Part shown: positions 36,451 to 49,300 of the stretch, piece after piece
Layout of the letters: the number at the start of each line of letters is the position of its first letter
How positions within the stretch are numbered: position 1 is the stretch's first letter
NCBI GenBank assembly: GCA_022605955.1
Contig: JAKCOZ010000251.1
Span: forward strand, 248,001 to 312,000
Direction of reading: 5' to 3'
DNA length: 64,000 bases
Origin: Rallus limicola
Lineage: Eukaryota; Chordata; Aves; Gruiformes; Rallidae
Position numbers and translations under genes: made by a program
The notes under the pieces: generated by a model
Database searches by the model: none
Told to the model about the DNA's origin: nothing
The model's input: only the letters and a program-made list of their open reading frames with translations

Positions 36451-37440
36451 ATGCCTTTCAGGCCTAGCTTCTTTACTTTGGGAGTTATTGCTGGATGTTT
36501 AGCATGTTTTGAACTGCAGTCTGCTAGGGCCGAGAAAAGCACCGTAGGAGGTTCCAGGCATGTTCCCTCTTTCCAGGCAAAGGAAAAGGCTGAGAGCCAA
36601 AGTGACAGGGTCTGCTCGTGTGTCCTGTTAGGAGGTTTCAGACAAGCTATGACTTTCAGGCCTAGCTTCTTTACTTTGGGAGTTATTGCTGGACGTTTAG
36701 CATGTTTTGAACTGCAGTCTGCTAGGGCCGAGAAAAGCACCGTAGGAGGTTCCAGGCATGTTCCCTCTTTCCAGGCAAAGGAAAAGGCTGAGAGCCAAAG
36801 TGACAGGGTCTGCTCGTGTGTCCTGTTAGGAGGTTTCAGACAAGCTATGCCTTTCAGGCCTAGCTTCTTTACTTTGGGAGTTATTGCTGGACGTTTAGCA
36901 TGTTTTGAACTGCAGTCTGCTAGGGCCGAGAAAAGCACCGTAGGAGGTTCCAGGCATGTTCCCTCTTTCCAGGCAAAGGAAAAGGCTGAGAGCCAAAGTG
37001 ACAGGGTCTGCTCGTGTGTCCTGTTAGGAGGTTTCAGACGAGCTATGCCTTTCAGGCCTAGCTTCTTTACTTTGGGAGTTATTGCTGGACGTTTAGCATG
37101 TTTTGAACTGCAGTCTGCTAGGGCCGAGAAAAGCACCGTAGGAGTTTCCAGGCATGTTCCCTCTTTCCAGGCAAAGGAAAAGGCTGAGAGCCAAAGTGAC
37201 AGGGTCTGCTCGTGTGTCCTGTTAGGAGGTTTCAGACAAGCTATGCCTTTCAGGCCTAGCTTCTTTACTTTGGGAGTTATTGCTGGATGTTTAGCATGTT
37301 TTGAACTGCAGTCTGCTAGGGCCGAGAAAAGCACCGTAGGAGGTTCCAGGCATGTTCCCTCTTTCCAGGCAAAGGAAAAGGCTGAGAGATAAAGTGACAG
37401 GGTCTGCTCGTGTGTCCTGTTAGGAGGTTTCAGACAAGCT
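36451..37440. repeat. Five-monomer block of 990 bp, copy 1
   Basis: The monomers at 36451 (C46T), 36649 (C4A), 36847, 37045 (G-to-T at 37145) and 37243 (C46T) end with a CC-to-AT change at 37389-37390. The next 990 bases repeat this order. Confidence 0.88.
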
Positions 37441-38430
37441 ATGCCTTTCAGGCCTAGCTTCTTTACTTTGGGAGTTATTGCTGGATGTTTAGCATGTTTT
37501 GAACTGCAGTCTGCTAGGGCCGAGAAAAGCACCGTAGGAGGTTCCAGGCATGTTCCCTCTTTCCAGGCAAAGGAAAAGGCTGAGAGCCAAAGTGACAGGG
37601 TCTGCTCGTGTGTCCTGTTAGGAGGTTTCAGACAAGCTATGACTTTCAGGCCTAGCTTCTTTACTTTGGGAGTTATTGCTGGACGTTTAGCATGTTTTGA
37701 ACTGCAGTCTGCTAGGGCCGAGAAAAGCACCGTAGGAGGTTCCAGGCATGTTCCCTCTTTCCAGGCAAAGGAAAAGGCTGAGAGCCAAAGTGACAGGGTC
37801 TGCTCGTGTGTCCTGTTAGGAGGTTTCAGACAAGCTATGACTTTCAGGCCTAGCTTCTTTACTTTGGGAGTTATTGCTGGACGTTTAGCATGTTTTGAAC
37901 TGCAGTCTGCTAGGGCCGAGAAAAGCACCGTAGGAGGTTCCAGGCATGTTCCCTCTTTCCAGGCAAAGGAAAAGGCTGAGAGCCAAAGTGACAGGGTCTG
38001 CTCGTGTGTCCTGTTAGGAGGTTTCAGACGAGCTATGCCTTTCAGGCCTAGCTTCTTTACTTTGGGAGTTATTGCTGGACGTTTAGCATGTTTTGAACTG
38101 CAGTCTGCTAGGGCCGCGAAAAGCACCGTAGGAGGTTCCAGGCATGTTCCCTCTTTCCAGGCAAAGGAAAAGGCTGAGAGCCAAAGTGACAGGGTCTGCT
38201 CGTGTGTCCTGTTAGGAGGTTTCAGACAAGCTATGCCTTTCAGGCCTAGCTTCTTTACTTTGGGAGTTATTGCTGGATGTTTAGCATGTTTTGAACTGCA
38301 GTCTGCTAGGGCCGAGAAAAGCACCGTAGGAGGTTCCAGGCATGTTCCCTCTTTCCAGGCAAAGGAAAAGGCTGAGAGATAAAGTGACAGGGTCTGCTCG
38401 TGTGTCCTGTTAGGAGGTTTCAGACAAGCT
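37441..38430. repeat. Five-monomer block of 990 bp, copy 2
   Basis: The two-base CC-to-AT change recurs at 38379-38380, exactly 990 bases after the first. The copies differ by C4A at 37837 and by A-to-C at 38117 (GCCGCG). The double substitution is a strong sign of shared origin. Confidence 0.88.
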
Positions 38431-41399
38431 ATGCCTTTCAGGCCTAGCTTCTTTACTTTGGGAGTTATTGCTGGATGTTTAGCATGTTTTGAACTGCAGT
38501 CTGCTAGGGCCGAGAAAAGCACCGTAGGAGGTTCCAGGCATGTTCCCTCTTTCCAGGCAAAGGAAAAGGCTGAGAGCCAAAGTGACAGGGTCTGCTCGTG
38601 TGTCCTGTTAGGAGGTTTCAGACGAGCTATGCCTTTCAGGCCTAGCTTCTTTACTTTGGGAGTTATTGCTGGACGTTTAGCATGTTTTGAACTGCAGTCT
38701 GCTAGGGCCGAGAAAAGCACCGTAGGAGGTTCCAGGCATGTTCCCTCTTTCCAGGCAAAGGAAAATGCTGAGAGCCAAAGTGACAGGGTCTGCTCGTGTG
38801 TCCTGTTAGGGGGTTTCAGACAAGCTATGCCTTTCAGGCCTAGCTTCTTTACTTTGGGAGTTATTGCTGGACGTTTAGCATGTTTTGAACTGCAGTCTGC
38901 TAGGGCCGAGAAAAGCACCGTAGGAGGTTCCAGGCATGTTCCCTCTTTCCAGGCAAAGGAAAAGGCTGAGAGTCAAAGTGACAGGGTCTGCTCGTGTGTC
39001 CTGTTAGGAGGTTTCAGACAAGCTATGCCTTTCAGGCCTAGCTTCTTTACTTTGGGAGTTATTGCTGGACGTTTAGCATGTTTTGAACTGCAGTCTGCTA
39101 GGGCCGAGAAAAGCACCGTAGGAGGTTCCAGGCATGTTCCCTCTTTCCAGGCAAAGGAAAAGGCTGAGAGCCAAAGTGACAGGGTCTGCTCGTGTGTCCT
39201 GTTAGGAGGTTTCAGACAAGCTATGCCTTTCAGGCCTAGCTTCTTTACTTTGGGAGTTATTGCTGGATGTTTAGCATGTTTTGAACTGCAGTCTGCTAGG
39301 GCCGAGAAAAGCACCGTAGGAGGTTCCAGGCATGTTCCCTCTTTCCAGGCAAAGGAAAAGGCTGAGAGCCAAAGTGACAGGGTCTGCTCGTGTGTCCTGT
39401 TAGGAGGTTTCAGACAAGCTATGACTTTCAGGCCTAGCTTCTTTACTTTGGGAGTTATTGCTGGACGTTTAGCATGTTTTGAACTGCAGTCTGCTAGGGC
39501 CGAGAAAAGCACCGTAGGAGGTTCCAGGCATGTTCCCTCTTTCCAGGCAAAGGAAAAGGCTGAGAGCCAAAGTGACAGGGTCTGCTCGTGTGTCCTGTTA
39601 GGAGGTTTCAGACAAGCTATGCCTTTCAGGCCTAGCTTCTTTACTTTGGGAGTTATTGCTGGACGTTTAGCATGTTTTGAACTGCAGTCTGCTAGGGCCG
39701 AGAAAAGCACCGTAGGAGGTTCCAGGCATGTTCCCTCTTTCCAGGCAAAGGAAAAGGCTGAGAGTCAAAGTGACAGGGTCTACTCGTGTGTCCTGTTAGG
39801 AGGTTTCAGACAAGCTATGCCTTTCAGGCCTAGCTTCTTTACTTTGGGAGTTATTGCTGGACGTTTAGCATGTTTTGAACTGCAGTCTGCTAGGGCCGAG
39901 AAAAGCACCGTAGGAGGTTCCAGGCATGTTCCCTCTTTCCAGGCAAAGGAAAAGGCTGAGAGTCAAAGTGACAGGGTCTGCTCGTGTGTCCTGTTAGGAG
40001 GTTTCAGACAAGCTATGCCTTTCAGGCCTAGCTTCTTTACTTTGGGAGTTATTGCTGGACGTTTAGCATGTTTTGAACTGCAGTCTGCTAGGGCCGAGAA
40101 AAGCACCGTAGGAGGTTCCAGGCATGTTCCCTCTTTCCAGGCAAAGGAAAAGGCTGAGAGTCAAAGTGACAGGGTCTGCTCGTGTGTCCTGTTAGGAGGT
40201 TTCAGACAAGCTATGCCTTTCAGGCCTAGCTTCTTTACTTTGGGAGTTATTGCTGGACGTTTAGCATGTTTTGAACTGCAGTCTGCTAGGGCCGAGAAAA
40301 GCACCGTAGGAGGTTCCAGGCATGTTCCCTCTTTCCAGGCAAAGGAAAAGGCTGAGAGCCAAAGTGACAGGGTCTGCTCGTGTGTCCTGTTAGGAGGTTT
40401 CAGACAAGCTATGCCTTTCAGGCCTAGCTTCTTTACTTTGGCAGTTATTGCTGGACGTTTAGCATGTTTTGAACTGCAGTCTGCTAGGGCCGAGAAAAGC
40501 ACCGTAGGAGGTTCCAGGCATGTTCCCTCTTTCCAGGCAAAGGAAAAGGCTGAGAGCCAAAGTGACAGGGTCTGCTCGTGTGTCCTGTTAGGAGGTTTCA
40601 GACAAGCTATGACTTTCAGGCCTAGCTTCTTTACTTTGGGAGTTATTGCTGGATGTTTAGCATGTTTTGAACTGCAGTCTGCTAGGGCCGAGAAAAGCAC
40701 CGTAGGAGGTTCCAGGCATGTTCCCTCTTTCCAGGCAAAGGAAAAGGCTGAGAGCCAAAGTGACAGGGTCTGCTCGTGTGTCCTGTTAGGAGGTTTCAGA
40801 CGAGCTATGCCTTTCAGGCCTAGCTTCTTTACTTTGGGAGTTATTGCTGGATGTTTAGCATGTTTTGAACTGCAGTCTGCTAGGGCCGAGAAAAGCACCG
40901 TAGGAGGTTCCAGGCATGTTCCCTCTTTCCAGGCAAAGGAAAAGGCTGAGAGCCAAAGTGACAGGGTCTGCTCGTGTGTCCTGTCAGGAGGTTTCAGACG
41001 AGCTATGCCTTTCAGGCCTAGCTTCTTTACTTTGGGAGTTATTGCTGGACGTTTAGCATGTTTTGAACTGCAGTCTTCTAGGGCCGAGAAAAGCACCGTA
41101 GGAGGTTCCAGGCATGTTCCCTCTTTCCAGGCAAAGGAAAAGGCTGAGAGCCAAAGTGACAGGGTCTGCTCGTGTGTCCTGTTAGGAGGTTTCAGACGAG
41201 CTATGCCTTTCAGGCCTAGCTTCTTTACTTTGGGAGTTATTGCTGGATGTTTAGCATGTTTTGAACTGCAGTCTGCTAGGGCCGAGAAAAGCACCGTAGG
41301 AGGTTCCAGGCATGTTCCCTCTTTCCAGGCAAAGGAAAAGGCTGAGAGCCAAAGTGACAGGGTCTGCTGTGTGTCCTCTTAGGGGGTTTCAGACAAGCT
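38431..41399. repeat. Last mosaic HOR zone before the length-stable block
   Basis: Fifteen monomers. G138T/A183G occurs at 38629, G164A at 39782, G32C at 40403 and C4A/C46T at 40601. The last monomer carries the same CTGCTGTGTG one-base deletion at 41368 as the one at 35033, plus a private G-to-C. This is the rightmost indel in the window. Confidence 0.8.
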
Positions 41400-43379
41400 A
41401 TGCCTTTCAGGCCTAGCTTCTTTACTTTGGGAGTTATTGCTGGACGTTTAGCATGTTTTGAACTGCAGTCTGCTAGGGCCGAGAAAAGCACCGTAGGAGG
41501 TTCCAGGCATGTTCCCTCTTTCCAGGCAAAGGAAAAGGCTGAGAGCCAAAGTGACAGGGTCTGCTCGTGTGTCCTGTCAGGAGGTTTCAGACAAGCTATG
41601 CCTTTCAGGCCTAGCTTCTTTACTTTGGGAGTTATTGCTGGACGTTTAGCATGTTTTGAACTGCAGTCTGCTAGGGCCGAGAAAAGCACCGTAGGATGTT
41701 CCAGGCATGTTCCCTCTTTCCAGGCAAAGGAAAAGGCTGAGAGCCAAAGTGACAGGGTCTGCTCGTGTGTCCTGTTAGGAGGTTTCAGACGAGCTATGCC
41801 TTTCAGGCCTAGCTTCTTTACTTTGGGAGTTATTGCTGGACGTTTAGCATGTTTTGAACTGCAGTCTGCTAGGGCCGAGAAAAGCACCGTAGGAGGTTCC
41901 AGGCATGTTCCCTCTTTCCAGGCAAAGGAAAAGGCTGAGAGCCAAAGTGACAGGGTCTGCTCGTGTGTCCTGTTAGGAGGTTTCAGACGAGCTATGCCTT
42001 TCAGGCCTAGCTTCTTTACTTTGGGAGTTATTGCTGGACGTTTAGCATGTTTTGAACTGCAGTCTGCTAGGGCCGAGAAAAGCACCGTAGGAGGTTCCAG
42101 GCATGTTCCCTCTTTCCAGGCAAAGGAAAAGGCTGAGAGTCAAAGTGACAGGGTCTGCTCGTGTGTCCTGTTAGGAGGTTTCAGACAAGCTATGCCTTTC
42201 AGGCCTAGCTTCTTTACTTTGGGAGTTATTGCTGGACGTTTAGCATGTTTTGAACTGCAGTCTGCTAGGGCCGAGAAAAGCACCGTAGGAGGTTCCAGGC
42301 ATGTTCCCTCTTTCCAGGCAAAGGAAAAGGCTGAGAGCCAAAGTGACAGGGTCTGCTCGTGTGTCCTGTTAGGAGGTTTCAGACAAGCTATGCCTTTCAG
42401 GCCTAGCTTCTTTACTTTGGGAGTTATTGCTGGATGTTTAGCATGTTTTGAACTGCAGTCTGCTAGGGCCGAGAAAAGCACCGTAGGAGGTTCCAGGCAT
42501 GTTCCCTCTTTCCAGGCAAAGGAAAAGGCTGAGAGCCAAAGTGACAGGGTCTGCTCGTGTGTCCTGTTAGGAGGTTTCAGACAAGCTATGACTTTCAGGC
42601 CTAGCTTCTTTACTTTGGGAGTTATTGCTGGACGTTTAGCATGTTTTGAACTGCAGTCTGCTAGGGCCGAGAAAAGCACCGTAGGAGGTTCCAGGCATGT
42701 TCCCTCTTTCCAGGCAAAGGAAAAGGCTGAGAGCCAAAGTGACAGGGTCTGCTCGTGTGTCCTGTTAGGAGGTTTCAGACGAGCTATGCCTTTCAGGCCT
42801 AGCTTCTTTACTTTGGGAGTTATTGCTGGACGTTTAGCATGTTTTGAACTGCAGTCTGCTAGGGCCGAGAAAAGCACCGTAGGAGGTTCCAGGCATGTTC
42901 CCTCTTTCCAGGCAAAGGAAAAGGCTGAGAGCCAAAGTGACAGGGTCTGCTCGTGTGTCCTGTTAGGAGGTTTCAGACAAGCTATGCCTTTCAGGCCTAG
43001 CTTCTTTACTTTGGGAGTTATTGCTGGATGTTTAGCATGTTTTGAACTGCAGTCTGCTAGGGCCGAGAAAAGCACCGTAGGAGGTTCCAGGCATGTTCCC
43101 TCTTTCCAGGCAAAGGAAAAGGCTGAGAGCCAAAGTGACAGGGTCTGCTCGTGTGTCCTGTTAGGAGGTTTCAGACAAGCTATGCCTTTCAGGCCTAGCT
43201 TCTTTACTTTGGGAGTTATTGCTGGATGTTTAGCATGTTTTGAACTGCAGTCTGCTAGGGCCGAGAAAAGCACCGTAGGAGGTTCCAGGCATGTTCCCTC
43301 TTTCCAGGCAAAGGAAAAGGCTGAGAGCCAAAGTGACAGGGTCTGCTCGTGTGTCCTGTTAGGAGGTTTCAGACGAGCT

Positions 43380-44171
43380 ATGCCTTTCAGGCCTAGCTTC
43401 TTTACTTTGGGAGTTATTGCTGGACGTTTAGCATGTTTTGAACTGCAGTCTGCTAGGGCCGAGAAAAGCACCGTAGGAGGTTCCAGGCATGTTCCCTCTT
43501 TCCAGGCAAAGGAAAATGCTGAGAGCCAAAGTGACAGGGTCTGCTCGTGTGTCCTGTTAGGGGGTTTCAGACAAGCTATGCCTTTCAGGCCTAGCTTCTT
43601 TACTTTGGGAGTTATTGCTGGACGTTTAGCATGTTTTGAACTGCAGTCTGCTAGGGCCGAGAAAAGCACCGTAGGAGGTTCCAGGCATGTTCCCTCTTTC
43701 CAGGCAAAGGAAAAGGCTGAGAGCCAAAGTGACAGGGTCTGCTCGTGTGTCCTGTTAGGAGGTTTCAGACAAGCTATGCCTTTCAGGCCTAGCTTCTTTA
43801 CTTTGGGTGTTATTGCTGGACGTTTAGCATGTTTTGAACTGCAGTCTGCTAGGGCCGAGAAAAGCACCGTAGGAGGTTCCAGGCATGTTCCCTCTTTCCA
43901 GGCAAAGGAAAAGGCTGAGAGCCAAAGTGACATGGTCTGCTCGTGTGTCCTGTCAGGAGGTTTCAGACAAGCTATGCCTTTCAGGCCTAGCTTCTTTACT
44001 TTGGGAGTTATTGCTGGACGTTTAGCATGTTTTGAACTGCAGTCTGCTAGGGCCGAGAAAAGCACCGTAGGAGGTTCCAGGCATGTTCCCTCTTTCCAGG
44101 CAAAGGAAAAGGCTGAGAGCCAAAGTGACAGGGTCTGCTCGTGTGTCCTGTTAGGAGGTTTCAGACGAGCT
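43380..44171. repeat. Four-monomer block, copy 1 (792 bp)
   Basis: The order is G138T/A183G, consensus, a monomer with TTGGGTGTT and GACATGG (43931) plus T179C, then A194G. It recurs 1,584 bases downstream. Confidence 0.85.
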
Positions 44172-44963
44172 ATGCCTTTCAGGCCTAGCTTCTTTACTTT
44201 GGGAGTTATTGCTGGACGTTTAGCATGTTTTGAACTGCAGTCTGCTAGGGCCGAGAAAAGCACCGTAGGAGGTTCCAGGCATGTTCCCTCTTTCCAGGCA
44301 AAGGAAAAGGCTGAGAGCCAAAGTGACAGGGTCTGCTCGTGTGTCCTGTTAGGGGGTTTCAGACAAGCTATGCCTTTCAGGCCTAGCTTCTTTACTTTGG
44401 GAGTTATTGCTGGACGTTTAGCATGTTTTGAACTGCAGTCTGCTAGGGCCGAGAAAAGCACCGTAGGAGGTTCCAGGCATGTTCCCTCTTTCCAGGCAAA
44501 GGAAAAGGCTGAGAGCCAAAGTGACAGGGTCTGCTCGTGTGTCCTGTTAGGAGGTTTCAGACAAGCTATGCCTTTCAGGCCTAGCTTCTTTACTTTTGGA
44601 GTTATTGCTGGACGTTTAGCATGTTTTGAACTGCAGTCTGCTAGGGCCGAGAAAAGCACCGTAGGAGGTTCCAGGCATGTTCCCTCTTTCCAGGCAAAGG
44701 AAAAGGCTGAGAGCCAAAGTGACAGGGTCTGCTCGTGTGTCCTGTTAGGAGGTTTCAGACAAGCTATGCCTTTCAGGCCTAGCTTCTTTACTTTGGGAGT
44801 TATTGCTGGACGTTTAGCATGTTTTGAACTGCAGTCTGCTAGGGCCGAGAAAAGCACCGTAGGAGGTTCCAGGCATGTTCCCTCTTTCCAGGCAAAGGAA
44901 AAGGCTGAGAGCCAAAGTGACAGGGTCTGCTCGTGTGTCCTGTTAGGAGGTTTCAGACGAGCT

Positions 44964-45755
44964 ATGCCTTTCAGGCCTAGCTTCTTTACTTTGGGAGTTA
45001 TTGCTGGACGTTTAGCATGTTTTGAACTGCAGTCTGCTAGGGCCGAGAAAAGCACCGTAGGAGGTTCCAGGCATGTTCCCTCTTTCCAGGCAAAGGAAAA
45101 TGCTGAGAGCCAAAGTGACAGGGTCTGCTCGTGTGTCCTGTTAGGGGGTTTCAGACAAGCTATGCCTTTCAGTCCTAGCTTCTTTACTTTGGGAGTTATT
45201 GCTGGACGTTTAGCATGTTTTGAACTGCAGTCTGCTAGGGCCGAGAAAAGCACCGTAGGAGGTTCCAGGCATGTTCCCTCTTTCCAGGCAAAGGAAAAGG
45301 CTGAGAGCCAAAGTGACAGGGTCTGCTCGTGTGTCCTGTTAGGAGGTTTCAGACAAGCTATGCCTTTCAGGCCTAGCTTCTTTACTTTGGGTGTTATTGC
45401 TGGACGTTTAGCATGTTTTGAACTGCAGTCTGCTAGGGCCGAGAAAAGCACCGTAGGAGGTTCCAGGCATGTTCCCTCTTTCCAGGCAAAGGAAAAGGCT
45501 GAGAGCCAAAGTGACATGGTCTGCTCGTGTGTCCTGTCAGGAGGTTTCAGACAAGCTATGCCTTTCAGGCCTAGCTTCTTTACTTTGGGAGTTATTGCTG
45601 GACGTTTAGCATGTTTTGAACTGCAGTCTGCTAGGGCCGAGAAAAGCACCGTAGGAGGTTCCAGGCATGTTCCCTCTTTCCAGGCAAAGGAAAAGGCTGA
45701 GAGCCAAAGTGACAGGGTCTGCTCGTGTGTCCTGTTAGGAGGTTTCAGACGAGCT
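44964..45755. repeat. Four-monomer block, copy 2 (792 bp)
   Basis: It carries the same order of markers, with GACATGG at 45515, exactly 1,584 bases (eight monomers) after the first copy. The second monomer has a private G-to-T (CAGTCC) near 45173. Confidence 0.85.
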
Positions 45756-46151
45756 ATGCCTTTCAGGCCTAGCTTCTTTACTTTGGGAGTTATTGCTGGA
45801 CGTTTAGCATGTTTTGAACTGCAGTCTGCTAGGGCCGAGAAAAGCACCGTAGGAGGTTCCAGGCATGTTCCCTCTTTCCAGGCAAAGGAAAAGGCTGAGA
45901 GTCAAAGTGACAGGGTCTGCTCGTGTGTCCTGTCAGGAGGTTTCAGACAAGCTATGCCTTTCAGGCCTAGCTTCTTTACTTTGGGAGTTATTGCTGGACG
46001 TTTAGCATGTTTTGAACTGCAGTCTGCTAGGGCCGAGAAAAGCACCGTAGGAGGTTCCAGGCATGTTCCCTCTTTCCAGGCAAAGGAAAAGGCTGAGAGC
46101 CAAAGTGACAGGGTCTGCTCGTGTGTCCTGTTAGGAGGTTTCAGACAAGCT

Positions 46152-46349
46152 ATGCCTTTCAGGCCTAGCTTCTTTACTTTGGGAGTTATTGCTGGACGTT
46201 TAGCATGTTTTGAACTGCAGTCTGCTAGGGCCGAGAAAAGCACCGTAGGAGGTTCCAGGCATGTTCCCTCTTTCCAGGCAAAGGAAAAGGCTGAGAGCCA
46301 AAGTGACAGGGTCTGCTCGTGTGTCCTGTTAGGAGGTTTCAGACAAGCT
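46152..46349. repeat. Representative consensus monomer (position 1 = A of recurring ATG)
   Basis: This copy carries the majority base at every common variable site and serves as the coordinate reference. Composition is 99 G+C of 198. Landmarks are StuI AGGCCT at 10-15, PstI CTGCAG inside the 8-bp palindrome ACTGCAGT at 63-70, and CpGs at 46/47, 81/82, 93/94 and 167/168; a fifth CpG at 193/194 exists only in the A194G class. A short inverted pair TTTCC/GGAAA lies at 120-124 and 132-136. Two related segments begin with TAGGAGGTT at 95 and 179. The common variable sites are C4A, G32C/A, C46T, C124T, G138T, C147T, G164A, T179C, A183G and A194G. No CENP-B core is possible, since neither TTCG nor CGAA occurs. 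The choice of position 1 is arbitrary. Confidence 0.93.
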
Positions 46350-49300
46350 ATGCCTTTCAGGCCTAGCTTCTTTACTTTGGGAGTTATTGCTGGACGTTTA
46401 GCATGTTTTGAACTGCAGTCTGCTAGGGCCGAGAAAAGCACCGTAGGAGGTTCCAGGCATGTTCCCTCTTTCCAGGCAAAGGAAAAGGCTGAGAGCCAAA
46501 GTGACAGGGTCTGCTCGTGTGTCCTGTTAGGAGGTTTCAGACAAGCTATGCCTTTCAGGCCTAGCTTCTTTACTTTTGGAGTTATTGCTGGACGTTTAGC
46601 ATGTTTTGAACTGCAGTCTGCTAGGGCCGAGAAAAGCACCGTAGGAGGTTCCAGGCATGTTCCCTCTTTCCAGGCAAAGGAAAAGGCTGAGAGCCAAAGT
46701 GACAGGGTCTGCTCGTGTGTCCTGTTAGGAGGTTTCAGACAAGCTATGCCTTTCAGGCCTAGCTTCTTTACTTTGGGAGTTATTGCTGGACGTTTAGCAT
46801 GTTTTGAACTGCAGTCTGCTAGGGCCGAGAAAAGCACCGTAGGAGGTTCCAGGCATGTTCCCTCTTTCCAGGCAAAGGAAAAGGCTGAGAGCCAAAGTGA
46901 CAGGGTCTGCTCGTGTGTCCTGTCAGGAGGTTTCAGACAAGCTATGCCTTTCAGGCCTAGCTTCTTTACTTTGGGAGTTATTGCTGGACGTTTAGCATGT
47001 TTTGAACTGCAGTCTGCTAGGGCCGAGAAAAGCACCGTAGGAGGTTCCAGGCATGTTCCCTCTTTCCAGGCAAAGGAAAAGGCTGAGAGCCAAAGTGACA
47101 GGGTCTGCTCGTGTGTCCTGTTAGGAGGTTTCAGACAAGCTATGCCTTTCAGGCCTAGCTTCTTTACTTTGGGAGTTATTGCTGGACGTTTAGCATGTTT
47201 TGAACTGCAGTCTGCTAGGGCCGAGAAAAGCACCGTAGGAGGTTCCAGGCATGTTCCCTCTTTCCAGGCAAAGGAAAAGGCTGAGAGCCAAAGTGACAGG
47301 GTCTGCTCGTGTGTCCTGTTAGGAGGTTTCAGACAAGCTATGCCTTTCAGGCCTAGCTTCTTTACTTTGGGAGTTATTGCTGGACGTTTAGCATGTTTTG
47401 AACTGCAGTCTGCTAGGGCCGAGAAAAGCACCGTAGGAGGTTCCAGGCATGTTCCCTCTTTCCAGGCAAAGGAAAAGGCTGAGAGCCAAAGTGACAGGGT
47501 CTGCTGGTGTGTCCTGTTAGGAGGTTTCAGACAAGCTATGCCTTTCAGGCCTAGCTTCTTTACTTTGGGAGTTATTGCTGGGCGTTTAGCATGTTTTGAA
47601 CTGCAGTCTGCTAGGGCCGAGAAAAGCACCGTAGGAGGTTCCAGGCATGTTCCCTCTTTCCAGGCAAAGGAAAAGGCTGAGAGCCAAAGTGACAGGGTCT
47701 GCTCGTGTGTCCTGTTAGGAGGTTTCAGACAAGCTATGCCTTTCAGGCCTAGCTTCTTTACTTTGGGAGTTATTGCTGGACGTTTAGCATGTTTTGAACT
47801 GCAGTCTGCTAGGGCCGAGAAAAGCACCGTAGGAGGTTCCAGGCATGTTCCCTCTTTCCAGGCAAAGGAAAAGGCTGAGAGCCAAAGTGACAGGGTCTGC
47901 TCGTGTGTCCTGTTAGGAGGTTTCAGACAAGCTATGCCTTTCAGGCCTAGCTTCTTTACTTTGGGAGTTATTGCTGGACGTTTAGCATGTTTTGAACTGC
48001 AGTCTGCTAGGGCCGAGAAAAGCACCGTAGGAGGTTCCAGGCATGTTCCCTCTTTCCAGGCAAAGGAAAAGGCTGAGAGCCAAAGTGACAGGGTCTGCTC
48101 GTGTGTCCTGTTAGGAGGTTTCAGACGAGCTATGCCTTTCAGGCCTAGCTTCTTTACTTTGGGAGTTATTGCTGGACGTTTAGCATGTTTTGAACTGCAG
48201 TCTGCTAGGGCCGAGAAAAGCACCGTAGGAGGTTCCAGGCATGTTCCCTCTTTCCAGGCAAAGGAAAAGGCTGAGAGCCAAAGTGACAGGGTCTGCTCGT
48301 GTGTCCTGTTAGGAGGTTTCAGACAAGCTATGCCTTTCAGGCCTAGCTTCTTTACTTTGGGAGTTATTGCTGGACGTTTAGCATGTTTTGAACTGCAGTC
48401 TGCTAGGGCCGAGAAAAGCACCGTAGGAGGTTCCAGGCATGTTCCCTCTTTCCAGGCAAAGGAAAAGGCTGAGAGCCAAAGTGACAGGGTCTGCTCGTGT
48501 GTCCTGTCAGGAGGTTTCAGACAAGCTATGCCTTTCAGGCCTAGCTTCTTTACTTTGGGAGTTATTGCTGGACGTTTAGCATGTTTTGAACTGCAGTCTG
48601 CTAGGGCCGAGAAAAGCACCGTAGGAAGTTCCAGGCATGTTCCCTCTTTCCAGGCAAAGGAAAAGGCTGAGAGCCAAAGTGACAGGGTCTGCTCGTGTGT
48701 CCTGTTAGGAGGTTTCAGACGAGCTATGCCTTTCAGGCCTAGCTTCTTTACTTTGGGAGTTATTGCTGGACGTTTAGCATGTTTTGAACTGCAGTCTGCT
48801 AGGGCCGAGAAAAGCACCGTAGGAGGTTCCAGGCATGTTCCCTCTTTCCAGGCAAAGGAAAAGGCTGAGAGCCAAAGTGACAGGGTCTGCTCGTGTGTCC
48901 TGTTAGGAGGTTTCAGACAAGCTATGCCTTTCAGGCCTAGCTTCTTTACTTTGGGAGTTATTGCTGGACGTTTAGCATGTTTTGAACTGCAGTCTGCTAG
49001 GGCCGAGAAAAGCACCGTAGGAGGTTCCAGGCATGTTCCCTCTTTCCAGGCAAAGGAAAAGGCTGAGAGCCAAAGTGACAGGGTCTGCTCGTGTGTCCTG
49101 TTAGGAGGTTTCAGACAAGCTATGCCTTTCAGGCCTAGCTTCTTTACTTTGGGAGTTATTGCTGGACGTTTAGCATGTTTTGAACTGCAGTCTGCTAGGG
49201 CCGAGAAAAGCACCGTAGGAGGTTCCAGGCATGTTCCCTCTTTCCAGGCAAAGGAAAAGGCTGAGAGCCAAAGTTACAGGGTCTGCTCGTGTGTCCTGTT

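Noticed and set aside
46271..46287. Inverted pair TTTCC/GGAAA as a transcription terminator or hairpin
   Set aside because: A five-base stem without a following T-run is too weak, and no transcript is supported.
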